DNA of 64,000 nucleotides from an uncultured Pelagibacteraceae bacterium (lineage in GTDB: Bacteria; Pseudomonadota; Alphaproteobacteria; Pelagibacterales; Pelagibacteraceae): the NCBI GenBank assembly GCA_902629935.1, contig CACOSU010000001.1, positions 1 to 64,000 of the forward strand. The letters are read 5' to 3'. A program made the translations under genes and the position numbers. The notes below the pieces were generated by a model. That model was not told the origin of the DNA. It ran no database searches and was given only the letters and a program-made list of their open reading frames with translations. Positions 1 through 8,600 of this stretch are shown here, piece by piece. Every line of letters starts with the position of its first letter. The stretch's first letter is position 1.

Positions 1-2
1 AA

Positions 3-140
3 GATATTAAAATTGACAATGTTATTAATCAAAATGTTAATAAGATTTTGAGTAATGTAATTTTAAAAAAAGATAATTTGCAAAATAAAATTTATTTTAA
101 AAATTTATTAAATAAAGCAATCAAAAGTTACGCTGGATAA
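3..140 (+). CDS. C-terminal end of an unidentified protein (partial)
   Basis: An open frame runs in from the left edge of the window and ends at a TAA at 138-140, giving about 45 residues rich in Asn, Lys, Ile and Leu. Forty-five codons without a stop is unlikely by chance in DNA this AT-rich, so this is probably the tail of a real gene whose body lies outside the window. Its last 13 bases overlap the 3' end of fumC on the opposite strand. No domain can be recognised and I assign no function. Confidence 0.5.
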   Translation, partial: DIKIDNVINQNVNKILSNVILKKDNLQNKIYFKNLLNKAIKSYAG

Positions 141-1516
141 ATCATTTTTTTTGGATTAACTATCTTATTATAGTCTTTTTCTTTTATTAATCCTGTTTTT
201 AAGGTTTCCTCTTTTAAAGTTGTATTATTTTTGAGTGCAGTTTTTGCTATTTCTGCTGCATTATCATATCCTATATGAGGAGCTAGAGCTGTTACTAACA
301 TTAATGAATTGTCCAAGTGTTCTTGAATTTTCTTTTTATTAGCCTTTATTCCTTTAACACAGTACATAGAAAAATTTTTTGTACTGTCAGCAATTAAATC
401 AATAGATTGTAAAATATTATGAGCAATCAATGGTTTAAAAACATTTAGTTCAAAATGACCATGAGATCCTGCCATGGTAATACCATTATGATTTCCTATA
501 ACTTTAACACAAACCATTGTTACTGCTTCACATTGGGTTGGATTTACTTTTCCAGGCATAATTGATGAGCCTGGTTCGTTTTCAGGTAAAATTAATTCAC
601 CATATCCAGCTCTTGGTCCAGAACCCAAAAAACGAATATCATTCGATATTTTCATTAACGCAACTGCACATGTATTTAAAGCACCAGAAAAATTTACAAT
701 TGCATCATGAGCTGCAAGCTCAGCAAATTTATTTGGAGCTGGTTTAAATTTAATTTTTGTGAATTTAGCAATTTCTTTTACAATTTTTTTATCAAAATTT
801 TTCTTTGAATTTATTCCAGTGCCAACCGCTGTACCTCCTTGGGCAAGAAATAGTATTTCTTTTAATGCATATTCTATTCTTTCAATACTTTTTTTAACTT
901 GGAAATGGTATCCTGAAAATTCTTGTCCAAGAGATAATGGGGTTGCATCTTGAAGATGAGTTCTTCCAATTTTTACTATATTTTTAAATTCACTAGATTT
1001 TCTTTTTAACTCTTTTTCTAAAATTTTTAAGCTTGGTAGCATTTTAGAAATAGTCTCTTTAGCAACAGAGATATGCATTGCAGTTGGAAAAACATCATTT
1101 GTAGATTGGGATTTATTTACATGGTCATTTGGATGAACTGGCTTCTTAGTTCCTTTCTTACCCCCTAATATTTCTATTGCTCTATTAGCAATAACCTCGT
1201 TTACATTCATATTTGTTTGAGTGCCCGAACCTGTTTGCCAAACTTTTAGGGGGAAATTCTCATCTAGTTTGCCCTTGATAATTTCATCTGATGCTTTGAT
1301 TATTGCTTTAGAAATTCTACCATCTATCAATTTGTCTTTTGCATGAACTATTGCAGCTGATCTTTTGATGATTGCAATTGATTTAATGATTGAAATATTA
1401 ACTAAAATTTTACCTATATTAAAAAATTTATTAGATCTTTGAGTAGATGCACCCCAATACTTATCATTCGGGACATTTATGCTTCCAATACTGTCAAATT
1501 CTTTTCTTAATTTCAT
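128..1516 (-). CDS. fumC: Fumarate hydratase, class II
   Basis: Cytosolic TCA-cycle enzyme converting fumarate to L-malate. At 462 residues it has the usual class II (iron-independent, homotetrameric) length. The superfamily signature GSSIMPGKVNP lies at about residues 316-326 and contains the catalytic serine. GRTHLQDATP at about 184-193 supplies the second catalytic block, and SGTQTNMNVNE near 97-107 is also typical. The start begins MKLRKEFDSIG, close to the usual fumarase N-terminus. It is divergent from the MazG-like gene across 66 bp, and its 3' end overlaps the partial gene at the window edge. Confidence 0.96.
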   Translation of the reverse strand: MKLRKEFDSIGSINVPNDKYWGASTQRSNKFFNIGKILVNISIIKSIAIIKRSAAIVHAKDKLIDGRISKAIIKASDEIIKGKLDENFPLKVWQTGSGTQTNMNVNEVIANRAIEILGGKKGTKKPVHPNDHVNKSQSTNDVFPTAMHISVAKETISKMLPSLKILEKELKRKSSEFKNIVKIGRTHLQDATPLSLGQEFSGYHFQVKKSIERIEYALKEILFLAQGGTAVGTGINSKKNFDKKIVKEIAKFTKIKFKPAPNKFAELAAHDAIVNFSGALNTCAVALMKISNDIRFLGSGPRAGYGELILPENEPGSSIMPGKVNPTQCEAVTMVCVKVIGNHNGITMAGSHGHFELNVFKPLIAHNILQSIDLIADSTKNFSMYCVKGIKANKKKIQEHLDNSLMLVTALAPHIGYDNAAEIAKTALKNNTTLKEETLKTGLIKEKDYNKIVNPKKMIYPA

Positions 1517-1582
1517 TGATAAATTTTAAGTAACAAATAATTATTAACATACAATAAATTTTTAAAAACATACAGGAGCATT

Positions 1583-1954
1583 ATGTCGAATTTTAGTAAA
1601 GTAGGCACTTTCATGAAAACTTTTGGTCAGGAAGTTAAAACTAAACCATCATTTAGTAATGAAAAAATAAATAAATTAAGAATAGATCTCATTAAAGAGG
1701 AATTAGAGGAGCTAACAGAAGCTATGAATAATAAGGATTTATTGGAAGTAGCTGATGCGCTTACTGATATATTATATGTAACTTATGGAGCAGGGCATGC
1801 ATTTGGAATAGATTTAGATAAATGTTTTGATGAGGTTCAAAATTCTAATATGAGCAAGTTAGGTGAAAATGGAAAACCAATTTACAACGATTCTGGAAAA
1901 GTTATGAAAGGTCCAAACTATTTTAAACCTGACCTATCTAAATTCGTAAATTAG
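1583..1954 (+). CDS. MazG-like / phosphoribosyl-ATP pyrophosphohydrolase-like protein
   Basis: A small 123-residue all-alpha NTP pyrophosphohydrolase-type protein. It shows the metal-binding acidic helix of this fold (EELEELTEA, about residues 39-47) and a second acidic helix VADALTDILYV (Asp58, Asp62). It resembles DR2231/MazG-like members that hydrolyse non-canonical dNTPs, but sequence alone does not fix the substrate. HisE is less likely because no his genes are nearby. A clear Shine-Dalgarno (AGGAG, 1574-1578) supports the start. The gene converges on nadC with a 4 bp overlap. Confidence 0.8.
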   Translation: MSNFSKVGTFMKTFGQEVKTKPSFSNEKINKLRIDLIKEELEELTEAMNNKDLLEVADALTDILYVTYGAGHAFGIDLDKCFDEVQNSNMSKLGENGKPIYNDSGKVMKGPNYFKPDLSKFVN

Positions 1955-2784
1955 ATTTCTAATTTAAAGTCAACTGCAGGGACGCTGTGAGTAATACTTC
2001 CAACAGAAATTCTATCTACTCCAGTAGAAGCAATGGCTTTTACATTTTTTATGTTAACATTGCCAGAGGCTTCAGTTTCATAAAGTTTTTTTGCAATTTT
2101 GACACCTTTTCTTAAATTTTTAATACTCATATTATCTAGTAGAAGTGTATTAAATTTTAGACCCAAAATAGATTTAAGCTGTTGGATTGTATCAACTTCA
2201 ACTGTTATTTTTTTTCCTTTTTTATTTTTAATTGCATTTATAACTAAACTTTTTAAATCTGAACTTGCTATATGATTATCTTTTATTAAATATTCATCGC
2301 TTAAATTGAACCTATGATTTGTTCCACCACCTAATTTTACCGCATACTTTTGTATAACTCTTAAATTTGGAATTGTTTTCCTAGTACAACAAATTTTAGT
2401 TTTTTTTCCAGCCAATTTTACAAATTGGTTTGTTTTAGTCGCTATTCCAGAAATATGAGATAAGAAATTTAAGGCAACTCTTTCCGCAATTAAAATATTT
2501 TTTGCTTTACCTTTAATGAGAGCCACTAAGCTCCCTTTTTTAGTTTTAGAACCATCTTTTTTTTTAATAATAAATTTAATTTTATTATCAATTAGTGAAA
2601 AAGTTTGTTTTACGAATAACAATCCTCCAACAATTGCACTTTGATTTGATATTAATTTAACTACTACTGTTTTATTATTATCAATTAGACTTGATGTTAT
2701 ATCTCCTGAGGGATAAAGATCTTCGTTTAAAGCTAGTTTGACTGTACCTCGTATAAATTCTTTACTGAGTTTAATTTTTGACAC
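1951..2784 (-). CDS. nadC: Nicotinate-nucleotide pyrophosphorylase (carboxylating)
   Basis: Quinolinate phosphoribosyltransferase makes nicotinate mononucleotide from quinolinate and PRPP in de novo NAD synthesis. Length (277 residues) is normal. Diagnostic blocks are CCTRKTIPNLR (about 132-142), GGGTNHRFNLSD (phosphoribosyl and quinolinate contacts), KDNHI and the C-terminal ASTGVDRISVGS barrel segment. It lies 4 bp downstream of nadA in the same direction, so quinolinate synthesis and use are almost certainly co-transcribed. No nadB (aspartate oxidase) is in this window. Confidence 0.96.
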   Translation of the reverse strand: MSKIKLSKEFIRGTVKLALNEDLYPSGDITSSLIDNNKTVVVKLISNQSAIVGGLLFVKQTFSLIDNKIKFIIKKKDGSKTKKGSLVALIKGKAKNILIAERVALNFLSHISGIATKTNQFVKLAGKKTKICCTRKTIPNLRVIQKYAVKLGGGTNHRFNLSDEYLIKDNHIASSDLKSLVINAIKNKKGKKITVEVDTIQQLKSILGLKFNTLLLDNMSIKNLRKGVKIAKKLYETEASGNVNIKNVKAIASTGVDRISVGSITHSVPAVDFKLEI

Positions 2785-2788
2785 TTAG

Positions 2789-3793
2789 TTATCTGCCAAT
2801 TGCAGCCATTCTTTCAACAGGGATTCTTGCTTTTTCGATTGTTTCTTTATCCATTATTATTTCGCCAGTTTCATTTTCTAAACAATCTAATATTTTTGGA
2901 AGAGTGATTTTTTTCATATGTGGGCAAAGGTTACATGGTCTAATGAATTCTACATTTGGATTTTCAACTTGAATGTTGTCACTCATTGAGCACTCAGTAA
3001 CCATCATAACTTTTTTAGGTTGATTGTTTTTAACATAATCAATCATGCCACCAGTTGATCCGGCAAAGTCACTTGCCTTGATTACTTCTGGAGGACATTC
3101 TGGATGTGCTATGATTTTAATGCCAGGGTTATTTTTTCTAATATCATGTATTTCTTTTTCATTAAATTGGTCGTGAACCATGCATATCCCCTTCCAAGCA
3201 ATAATTTCTACATTTGTTTGAGAAGCAACATATTTTGCTAGGTAGTCGTCTGGTAAAAATATAACTTTTTTAACACCTAAAGACTCTACTATTTTAACTG
3301 CATTTGCAGATGTACAACAAATGTCTGTTTCAGCTTTAACATCAGCTGAGGTGTTTACGTATGAAACAACAGGGACACCTGGATATTTTTCTTTTAGAAG
3401 TCTTACGTCTTTACCTGTTACAGAAGATGATAGTGAACAACCTGCGCCCATATCAGGAAGTAAAACTTTTTTTTCTGGACTCATCAATTTTGAAGTTTCT
3501 GCCATGAAATGAACTCCTGCCATAACAATTATATCTGCGCTCGTTTTTGATGCTTCTATCGCAAGAGCTAAAGAGTCAGCAGCAACATCTGATATTCCAT
3601 GATAAATTTCAGGAGTTTGATAATTATGTGCAAGAATGATTGCATTCTTTTCTTTTTTTAATTGATTAATCCGATGAATATATGGCGCATGTACAGACCA
3701 CTCTATCTCTGGCATTATTTTTGAAATCTTTTGATAAATAGGATCTGTTGCTTTTCTTATTTCTTGTGTAAATTCCATGACGTTTTTTACCAA
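2789..3793 (-). CDS. nadA: Quinolinate synthase
   Basis: Iron-sulfur enzyme that condenses iminoaspartate with dihydroxyacetone phosphate to give quinolinate. It has three pseudo-repeated alpha/beta domains with a [4Fe-4S] cluster held by three cysteines, most likely Cys119 (GAGCS), Cys204 (GICMVH) and one of the pair in RPCNLCPH (287/290). AHNYQTPEI near residue 55 is the family's N-terminal substrate loop. Two starts are possible: Met1 as listed, or Met6 (3778) beginning MEFTQEI. First gene of nadA-nadC. A dyad at 3796-3815 sits just upstream and could be an operator. Confidence 0.95.
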   Translation of the reverse strand: MVKNVMEFTQEIRKATDPIYQKISKIMPEIEWSVHAPYIHRINQLKKEKNAIILAHNYQTPEIYHGISDVAADSLALAIEASKTSADIIVMAGVHFMAETSKLMSPEKKVLLPDMGAGCSLSSSVTGKDVRLLKEKYPGVPVVSYVNTSADVKAETDICCTSANAVKIVESLGVKKVIFLPDDYLAKYVASQTNVEIIAWKGICMVHDQFNEKEIHDIRKNNPGIKIIAHPECPPEVIKASDFAGSTGGMIDYVKNNQPKKVMMVTECSMSDNIQVENPNVEFIRPCNLCPHMKKITLPKILDCLENETGEIIMDKETIEKARIPVERMAAIGR

Positions 3794-3795
3794 TT

Positions 3796-3815
3796 TGAAT
3801 GATGATTGTCATTCA
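3796..3815. promoter_or_regulatory. Dyad upstream of nadA (candidate operator)
   Basis: A 7 bp inverted repeat (TGAATGA and TCATTCA) separated by 6 bp lies directly upstream of nadA and 18 bp from the 5' end of tRNA-Leu. Its position fits an operator for the nadA-nadC unit. A Fur- or IscR-like signal is conceivable because NadA carries an Fe-S cluster, but the match to any consensus is loose and the regulator is unknown. Confidence 0.35.
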
Positions 3816-3833
3816 TTTATTATGGGGCATATT

Positions 3834-3919
3834 GCGGTCGTGCTGAAATTGGTAGACAGGCACGGTTGAGGGCCGTGTGGACTTTGTCCATGAGAGTTCG
3901 AGTCTCTCCGACCGCACCA
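3834..3919 (+). tRNA. tRNA-Leu(GAG)
   Basis: A cloverleaf can be folded by eye. The acceptor stem GCGGTCG pairs perfectly with CGACCGC, followed by A and an encoded CCA (3917-3919). The anticodon stem CACGG/CCGTG encloses loop TTGAGGG with anticodon GAG (3868-3870), which reads CUC and CUU leucine codons. The D-arm contains TGGTAGAC, the T-arm contains GTTCGAGTC, and a long variable arm (TGGACTTTGTCCA) marks it as class II, as expected for leucine. It lies between divergent nadA and the 3' side of ygfZ. Confidence 0.97.
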
Positions 3920-3931
3920 AATTAATTCATT

Positions 3932-4819
3932 TTAATTGATCCAGTCAGGTTTTCTAATGCTTATGGAGGCTTGCTTAGTTTTAAAATTTACTTTTTCATT
4001 AAAATTTTTATCTAAAAATTTGATTAAAGCGAAAGGGTAGTCATTATCAATTAATACCTTTCCTACCTCTATTTCGTTATTATAAATACTTTCCCCTTCA
4101 TAAAGTTTTCCATTAATTACACTTATTGGAAAAAGTCTTTTTGAAAGTTTATTTTTTAGTTTTATCCTTGCTGTGTTTTCTTGTCCTACATAGCAGCCTT
4201 TTTTAAAATCTATTCCATTTAATTCCTCAAAATTGCACTCAATTCCAAATAATTTATTTTGTAATTTATTTAAATCTTTTGGGACTATTCCTAGTTTATG
4301 GCTTAACGAATAATAGTCATTCAAGTTTGCATTATGAAGATCGAGTTTTTTCAAGGATAAATAAAGTTTTTCTAGATTAATTATTAATCTAGCACCGAGT
4401 CGTTTATTTCTTGGATCTAAAAATATTGGATCTTCTCTATATTTAATTGTGTATCCAGGTTGATCTTTTGCTTCATCAAAAGTTAAGAATTTTTCATGAG
4501 AAAAGGCTGCTACAACAAATTCGTTACTTAAATTAAGAATTTCAACTTTTGATCTTAGCTTATATAAAGATAATTGTTTGAATAACTCCTCTACCTGAGG
4601 TTTTTCACAATCTAGAATATATCCAGACTTATGTTTTGCGATTATAAATTCATATAAAAATTTGCCTTGGGGTGTAAGCAATGAACCAAAACAAGTTTTT
4701 ACATCGCTTACTTTGTTTATATCGTTACTGATAAGATTTTGAAGAAACTCTTTTGAATCTTCTCCATTAATATAAAGAATTGCTCTGTCATCTAAAATAT
4801 AAACGTTTTTATTATTCAT
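3932..4819 (-). CDS. ygfZ: YgfZ/CAF17-type folate-binding protein
   Basis: GcvT-like tetrahydrofolate-binding protein that supports maturation or repair of certain Fe-S enzymes. The family hallmark KGCYVGQE is intact at about residues 207-214, including the conserved cysteine. The N-terminal part (LYINGEDSKEFLQNLISNDI) matches the usual start of the family. At 295 residues it is slightly short but complete. It stands alone, divergent from pyrC across 43 bp that include a TATAAT-like element. It is told apart from true GcvT by the motif and the short length. Confidence 0.9.
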   Translation of the reverse strand: MNNKNVYILDDRAILYINGEDSKEFLQNLISNDINKVSDVKTCFGSLLTPQGKFLYEFIIAKHKSGYILDCEKPQVEELFKQLSLYKLRSKVEILNLSNEFVVAAFSHEKFLTFDEAKDQPGYTIKYREDPIFLDPRNKRLGARLIINLEKLYLSLKKLDLHNANLNDYYSLSHKLGIVPKDLNKLQNKLFGIECNFEELNGIDFKKGCYVGQENTARIKLKNKLSKRLFPISVINGKLYEGESIYNNEIEVGKVLIDNDYPFALIKFLDKNFNEKVNFKTKQASISIRKPDWIN

Positions 4820-4862
4820 AATTGATTAATTATAGAATGTAATATAATAACATTTTTTTAAA

Positions 4863-6170
4863 ATGTTAGATCTTATAATTAAAAATGGACAATGCTACAT
4901 CGATGGTGAATTAAAAGATGTTGATGTTGCTATAAAAGATGGAAAAATTCAGCAGATTGGTCAAATTTCAGAACAAGCAAAAGAGACAATAAATGCAGAA
5001 GGCCATATAGTATTGCCTGGCTGTATAGATACCCAAACACATTTTAGAGAACCTGGATCAACTGATACGGAGGATCTTCATTCAGGAAGTAGAGCGGCTA
5101 TTGCAGGAGGAATAACCAGTGTATTTGAAATGCCAAATACCAATCCGCCAACAGCTAATATGAAAGAGTTTCAAAGAAAGTTAGATCTTGCTAAAAATAG
5201 AATGTATTGCAACTATGCTTTTTATTTTGGAGCAACAGCAGATAATGCAGATGATTTGGCAAGCCTTCAAGGTTTAGAAGGGTGCTGTGGAATTAAGCTT
5301 TTTGCAGGATCATCAACTGGAAATCTGTTAGTTGCTGAAGAAGATGACATAAATAAGGTTTTTCAAAATGCATCAAAAGTCGTAGCAGTTCATTCTGAAG
5401 ATGAGGCAATTTTGAAAGTTAACAAAAAATTAATTAAAGATGGTGACGTACATACTCATCCTGTATGGAGAAGTGCAGAATGTGCTATAGCATCTACTAG
5501 AAGAATTGTTAGAATTGCAGAAAAGCATAATAAAAAAGCTCATGTTCTTCATATTACTACAAAAGAAGAAATAGATTTCTTATCTCAACATAAAGGAAAT
5601 ATTACGTTTGAGATCACCCCACAACATTTAACTCTATATGCTCCAGATTGTTATGACAAACTTGGAACTTATGCTCAGATGAACCCACCATTAAGAGATA
5701 AATCTCATTATGACAGATTGTGGTATGGAGTGAGAAATAATTTTAATGATACCATTGGATCTGATCACGCTCCTCATTTAAAAGAAAATAAAGATAAGTT
5801 ATATCCAAATACTCCTTCTGGTATGCCAGGAGTTCAAACATTAATGCCAGTGATGTTAAATCATATTAATGATGGAAAATTATCTCTCAACCAATTGATG
5901 AACTTTGTTTGTGAAAATCCAGTAAAGATTTTTGGAATAAAAAATAAAGGATTTATTAAAGAAGGTTATGATGCAGACTTTACAATTGTTGATATGAATA
6001 AAACAATTGAAATTAAAAATGAAAATATAGAAAGTAAATGCAAATGGTCACCATTCAACGGTTTTAAATTTAAAGGAACACCCACACATACAATAATTGC
6101 TGGAAAAATAAAAATGCAGGAAGGGAAAATTTTAGGTGATCCTGATGGAACACCATTACAGTTTAGTTAA
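4863..6170 (+). CDS. pyrC: Dihydroorotase (class I)
   Basis: Zinc amidohydrolase closing N-carbamoyl-aspartate to dihydroorotate in pyrimidine synthesis. Visible features are the metal strand D56-T-Q58-T-H60-F-R-E-P-G, the likely carboxylated lysine (GIKLFAGSS, Lys145), His177 (AVHSED), His230 (VLHIT) and the late metal aspartate in GSDHAPH (Asp301). The first histidine of the usual DxHxH motif is Gln58, a variant I recall from other alphaproteobacterial dihydroorotases. Allantoinase or hydantoinase is less likely because of the FREPG and EMPNTNPPT blocks. The 3' end overlaps the SMR gene by 8 bp, convergently. Confidence 0.92.
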   Translation: MLDLIIKNGQCYIDGELKDVDVAIKDGKIQQIGQISEQAKETINAEGHIVLPGCIDTQTHFREPGSTDTEDLHSGSRAAIAGGITSVFEMPNTNPPTANMKEFQRKLDLAKNRMYCNYAFYFGATADNADDLASLQGLEGCCGIKLFAGSSTGNLLVAEEDDINKVFQNASKVVAVHSEDEAILKVNKKLIKDGDVHTHPVWRSAECAIASTRRIVRIAEKHNKKAHVLHITTKEEIDFLSQHKGNITFEITPQHLTLYAPDCYDKLGTYAQMNPPLRDKSHYDRLWYGVRNNFNDTIGSDHAPHLKENKDKLYPNTPSGMPGVQTLMPVMLNHINDGKLSLNQLMNFVCENPVKIFGIKNKGFIKEGYDADFTIVDMNKTIEIKNENIESKCKWSPFNGFKFKGTPTHTIIAGKIKMQEGKILGDPDGTPLQFS

Positions 6171-6495
6171 GCTTTGCAGTAAAACTATTTACAAGTATCA
6201 CACCAATTACAATTAAGAATAATCCCAAAATTACTTGCCAAGTTAAGGTTTGTTTAAAAAATATATATCCAAGAATTGCAATTGTAAAAATTCCAAGACC
6301 ACTCCATGTTGCATACATAATGGCGATGGGAATTTTATCTGCTACAAAAGTTAACAAATAGAATGCACAAAGATAAAAGAATGCAAGAGCAGCTGTTGGG
6401 ATTAGTTTTGTAAAATTTTGAGTTAGAGGCAATAACATTGTACCAGCAACTTCAAAAAATACTGCTCCTGCAAGAAAAAAATATGTTTTAATCAT
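6163..6495 (-). CDS. Small multidrug resistance (SMR) family transporter
   Basis: A 110-residue protein with four predicted membrane helices, the standard SMR size. The membrane-embedded glutamate that binds substrate and protons is present in AVFFEVAGT (about residue 16). The second-helix pattern PIAIMYATWSGLG matches EmrE/SugE-type proteins (AYAxWxGxG). It works as a dimer exchanging protons for cationic compounds; whether it exports drugs, guanidinium or quaternary amines cannot be told. It overlaps prpE upstream by 8 bp, so the two are probably co-transcribed. Confidence 0.88.
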   Translation of the reverse strand: MIKTYFFLAGAVFFEVAGTMLLPLTQNFTKLIPTAALAFFYLCAFYLLTFVADKIPIAIMYATWSGLGIFTIAILGYIFFKQTLTWQVILGLFLIVIGVILVNSFTAKLN

Positions 6496-8389
6496 TGTTT
6501 AAAATTTTATGTTTAATTAAATCCTCTTTTATTTCAGTTAATATTGCTGGATCATCTATTGTAGGCGGCACTTTATAGACCTCTTTATCCGCAATTTTTC
6601 TTATTGTTCCTCTTAAAATTTTACCCGATCTTGTTTTGGGTAATCTTTTAATAACAATTACAACTTTAAACGCAGCAACAGGGCCAATTTTATCTCTAAC
6701 CATTTGTACACATTCTTTACAAATAGTGTCATGATCTTTATCAACTCCAGACTTTAAAACTACCAATCCAATAGGCAGCTGACCTTTTAATTTATCTGCA
6801 ATTCCAAGCACCGCGCACTCAGCAACAGATTGATGTTCTGATAATACTTCTTCGATAGCACCAGTGGACAATCTATGACCTGCTACATTAATAATATCAT
6901 CTGTTCTAGACATGATCCATATATAACCATCATCATCTATATGACCTGCATCATATGTTTGATAGTAACCCTCATAATTAGACATATAGTTTTCTTTATA
7001 TCTTTGATCTGCATTCCATAATGTTGGAAATGTACCCGGAGGCAAAGGAAGTTTTACAACGATGTCTCCCATTTCGTTTGGTTTTGCTAATGATTGATCT
7101 GGTTTAATAATTTTTACATCGTATCCAGGTACAGCTTTACATGCTGAACCATATTTAGTTTTCATCATTTCAATACCAGTACAATTTGAGCTTATTGCCC
7201 AGCTAGTTTCTGTTTGCCACCAATGATCTATAACAGGAACTTTTAGTAAATTCTCAGCCCATTTAATTGTATCTGGATCTGCTCTTTCCCCTGCAAGAAA
7301 CAAACTTTCGAAACTGCTCAAATCATATTTTGAGAAAAATTTACCTTCAGGGTCTTCTTTCTTAATCGCTCTAAAAGCTGTTGGAGCTGTAAAAAGAGAC
7401 TTTACTTTATAGTCAGAAATTATTTTCCAAAAGGCACCAGCATCAGGTGTACCTACAGGCTTGCCTTCAAACAAAACTGTAGTACATCCTTTGAATAATG
7501 GAGCATAAACAATATAAGAGTGTCCAACAATCCATCCAATATCACTTGCAGACCACCAAATATCATCAATATCAATGTTATAAATATTTTTCATAGTCCA
7601 TTTAAGAGCAACAACATGACCGCCAATGTCCCTGACTATTCCTTTAGGTGTTCCAGTTGTTCCTGACGTATATAAAATATACGCAAACTCATTTGAGTTC
7701 ATCTCAACACAATCTGCATTTTTAGCATTTGATACAGCCTCATCCCAACTAATCTCATTTGGAGTATTTAGCTCAACTTCATGACCAGGCCTTTGAAATA
7801 AAATCGTCTTTGAAATTTTATGGCCAGCTATTTTTATTGCTTCATCTACAAGAGGTTTGTATTCTACTGTTCTCCCAGGTTCAAATCCACATGATGCAGT
7901 CACTAATAATTTTGCTTTACTGTCATCTATTCTGCTTGCAAGCTCATTTGATGCAAATCCACCAAAGACTACCGAGTGTATTGCTCCTATTCTAGCACAA
8001 GCAAGCATCGCAACCACTGCTTCTGGTATCATTGGCATATAAATAATTACTCGATCGCCCTTATTGACACCTTGAGCTCTCAAAACACCAGCAAATTTTG
8101 AAACCTTTAACCTTAGTTCCTCATAAGTGAATTGACTTTTGTTGCCTGTTATAGGACTGTCATATATTAATGCAGTTTTTTGTCCCCTACCTTGGTCAAT
8201 ATGAATGTCTAAAGCATTATAACAAGTGTTAGTCACTCCATCTTCGTACCATTTGTAGAAGGGAGGGTTAGATTTGTTCAAAATTTTTGTTGGTTTTTTA
8301 AACCAAAAGATATCTTCCGAGGCTTCTTGCCAAAATTTTTCTGGATTTTTTAATGAATAGTCATAAATTTCTTGTAGTTTCTTAGACAT
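6488..8389 (-). CDS. prpE: Propionyl-CoA synthetase (acyl-CoA ligase)
   Basis: AMP-forming acyl-CoA ligase of 633 residues. The N-terminus (YDYSLKNPEKFWQEA, then a tryptophan-rich stretch) is the PrpE/ACS cap. The AMP-binding P-loop YTSGTTGTPKG lies near residue 240, GHRLSTGAIEE is the hinge block, and RSGKILRGTIR near 600 carries the catalytic, acetylation-prone lysine. Spacing fits propionate-CoA ligase better than acetyl-CoA synthetase, but both substrates are possible. It is divergent from proteorhodopsin across 211 bp. Confidence 0.9.
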   Translation of the reverse strand: MSKKLQEIYDYSLKNPEKFWQEASEDIFWFKKPTKILNKSNPPFYKWYEDGVTNTCYNALDIHIDQGRGQKTALIYDSPITGNKSQFTYEELRLKVSKFAGVLRAQGVNKGDRVIIYMPMIPEAVVAMLACARIGAIHSVVFGGFASNELASRIDDSKAKLLVTASCGFEPGRTVEYKPLVDEAIKIAGHKISKTILFQRPGHEVELNTPNEISWDEAVSNAKNADCVEMNSNEFAYILYTSGTTGTPKGIVRDIGGHVVALKWTMKNIYNIDIDDIWWSASDIGWIVGHSYIVYAPLFKGCTTVLFEGKPVGTPDAGAFWKIISDYKVKSLFTAPTAFRAIKKEDPEGKFFSKYDLSSFESLFLAGERADPDTIKWAENLLKVPVIDHWWQTETSWAISSNCTGIEMMKTKYGSACKAVPGYDVKIIKPDQSLAKPNEMGDIVVKLPLPPGTFPTLWNADQRYKENYMSNYEGYYQTYDAGHIDDDGYIWIMSRTDDIINVAGHRLSTGAIEEVLSEHQSVAECAVLGIADKLKGQLPIGLVVLKSGVDKDHDTICKECVQMVRDKIGPVAAFKVVIVIKRLPKTRSGKILRGTIRKIADKEVYKVPPTIDDPAILTEIKEDLIKHKILNND

Positions 8390-8553
8390 ATAGATTTGAT
8401 TCGAATTCCCTATTTTTTTTGATTTTTAACTTATAAATTGTATTTAATTTTAAAAATTAAGTAAAATCAATGAGAATTAGTCGCAATTAAGTCTTCATTT
8501 ATCTAATTTAATTTGCTATTTAACACGAACTTTGGCTTAGGGAAACTTAAGTC

Positions 8554-8569
8554 TAGTTTATATAAACTA
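8554..8569. promoter_or_regulatory. 16-bp perfect palindrome upstream of proteorhodopsin
   Basis: TAGTTTATATAAACTA is a perfect palindrome ending 31 bp before the proteorhodopsin ATG. It could be an operator for a dimeric regulator, overlap a TATA-like -10 element, or form a short 5' UTR hairpin. The rest of the 211 bp prpE-rhodopsin gap shows no convincing -35/-10 pair. Confidence 0.4.
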
Positions 8570-8600
8570 AAAATAAAAACTAACGAAGAGGGAGTTTTTT

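Noticed and set aside
759-953. Open frame opposite fumC, and similar frames opposite nadA, prpE, guaB, icd, ALDH and others
   Set aside because: All lie fully inside confident genes on the other strand and show no family features or ribosome sites.
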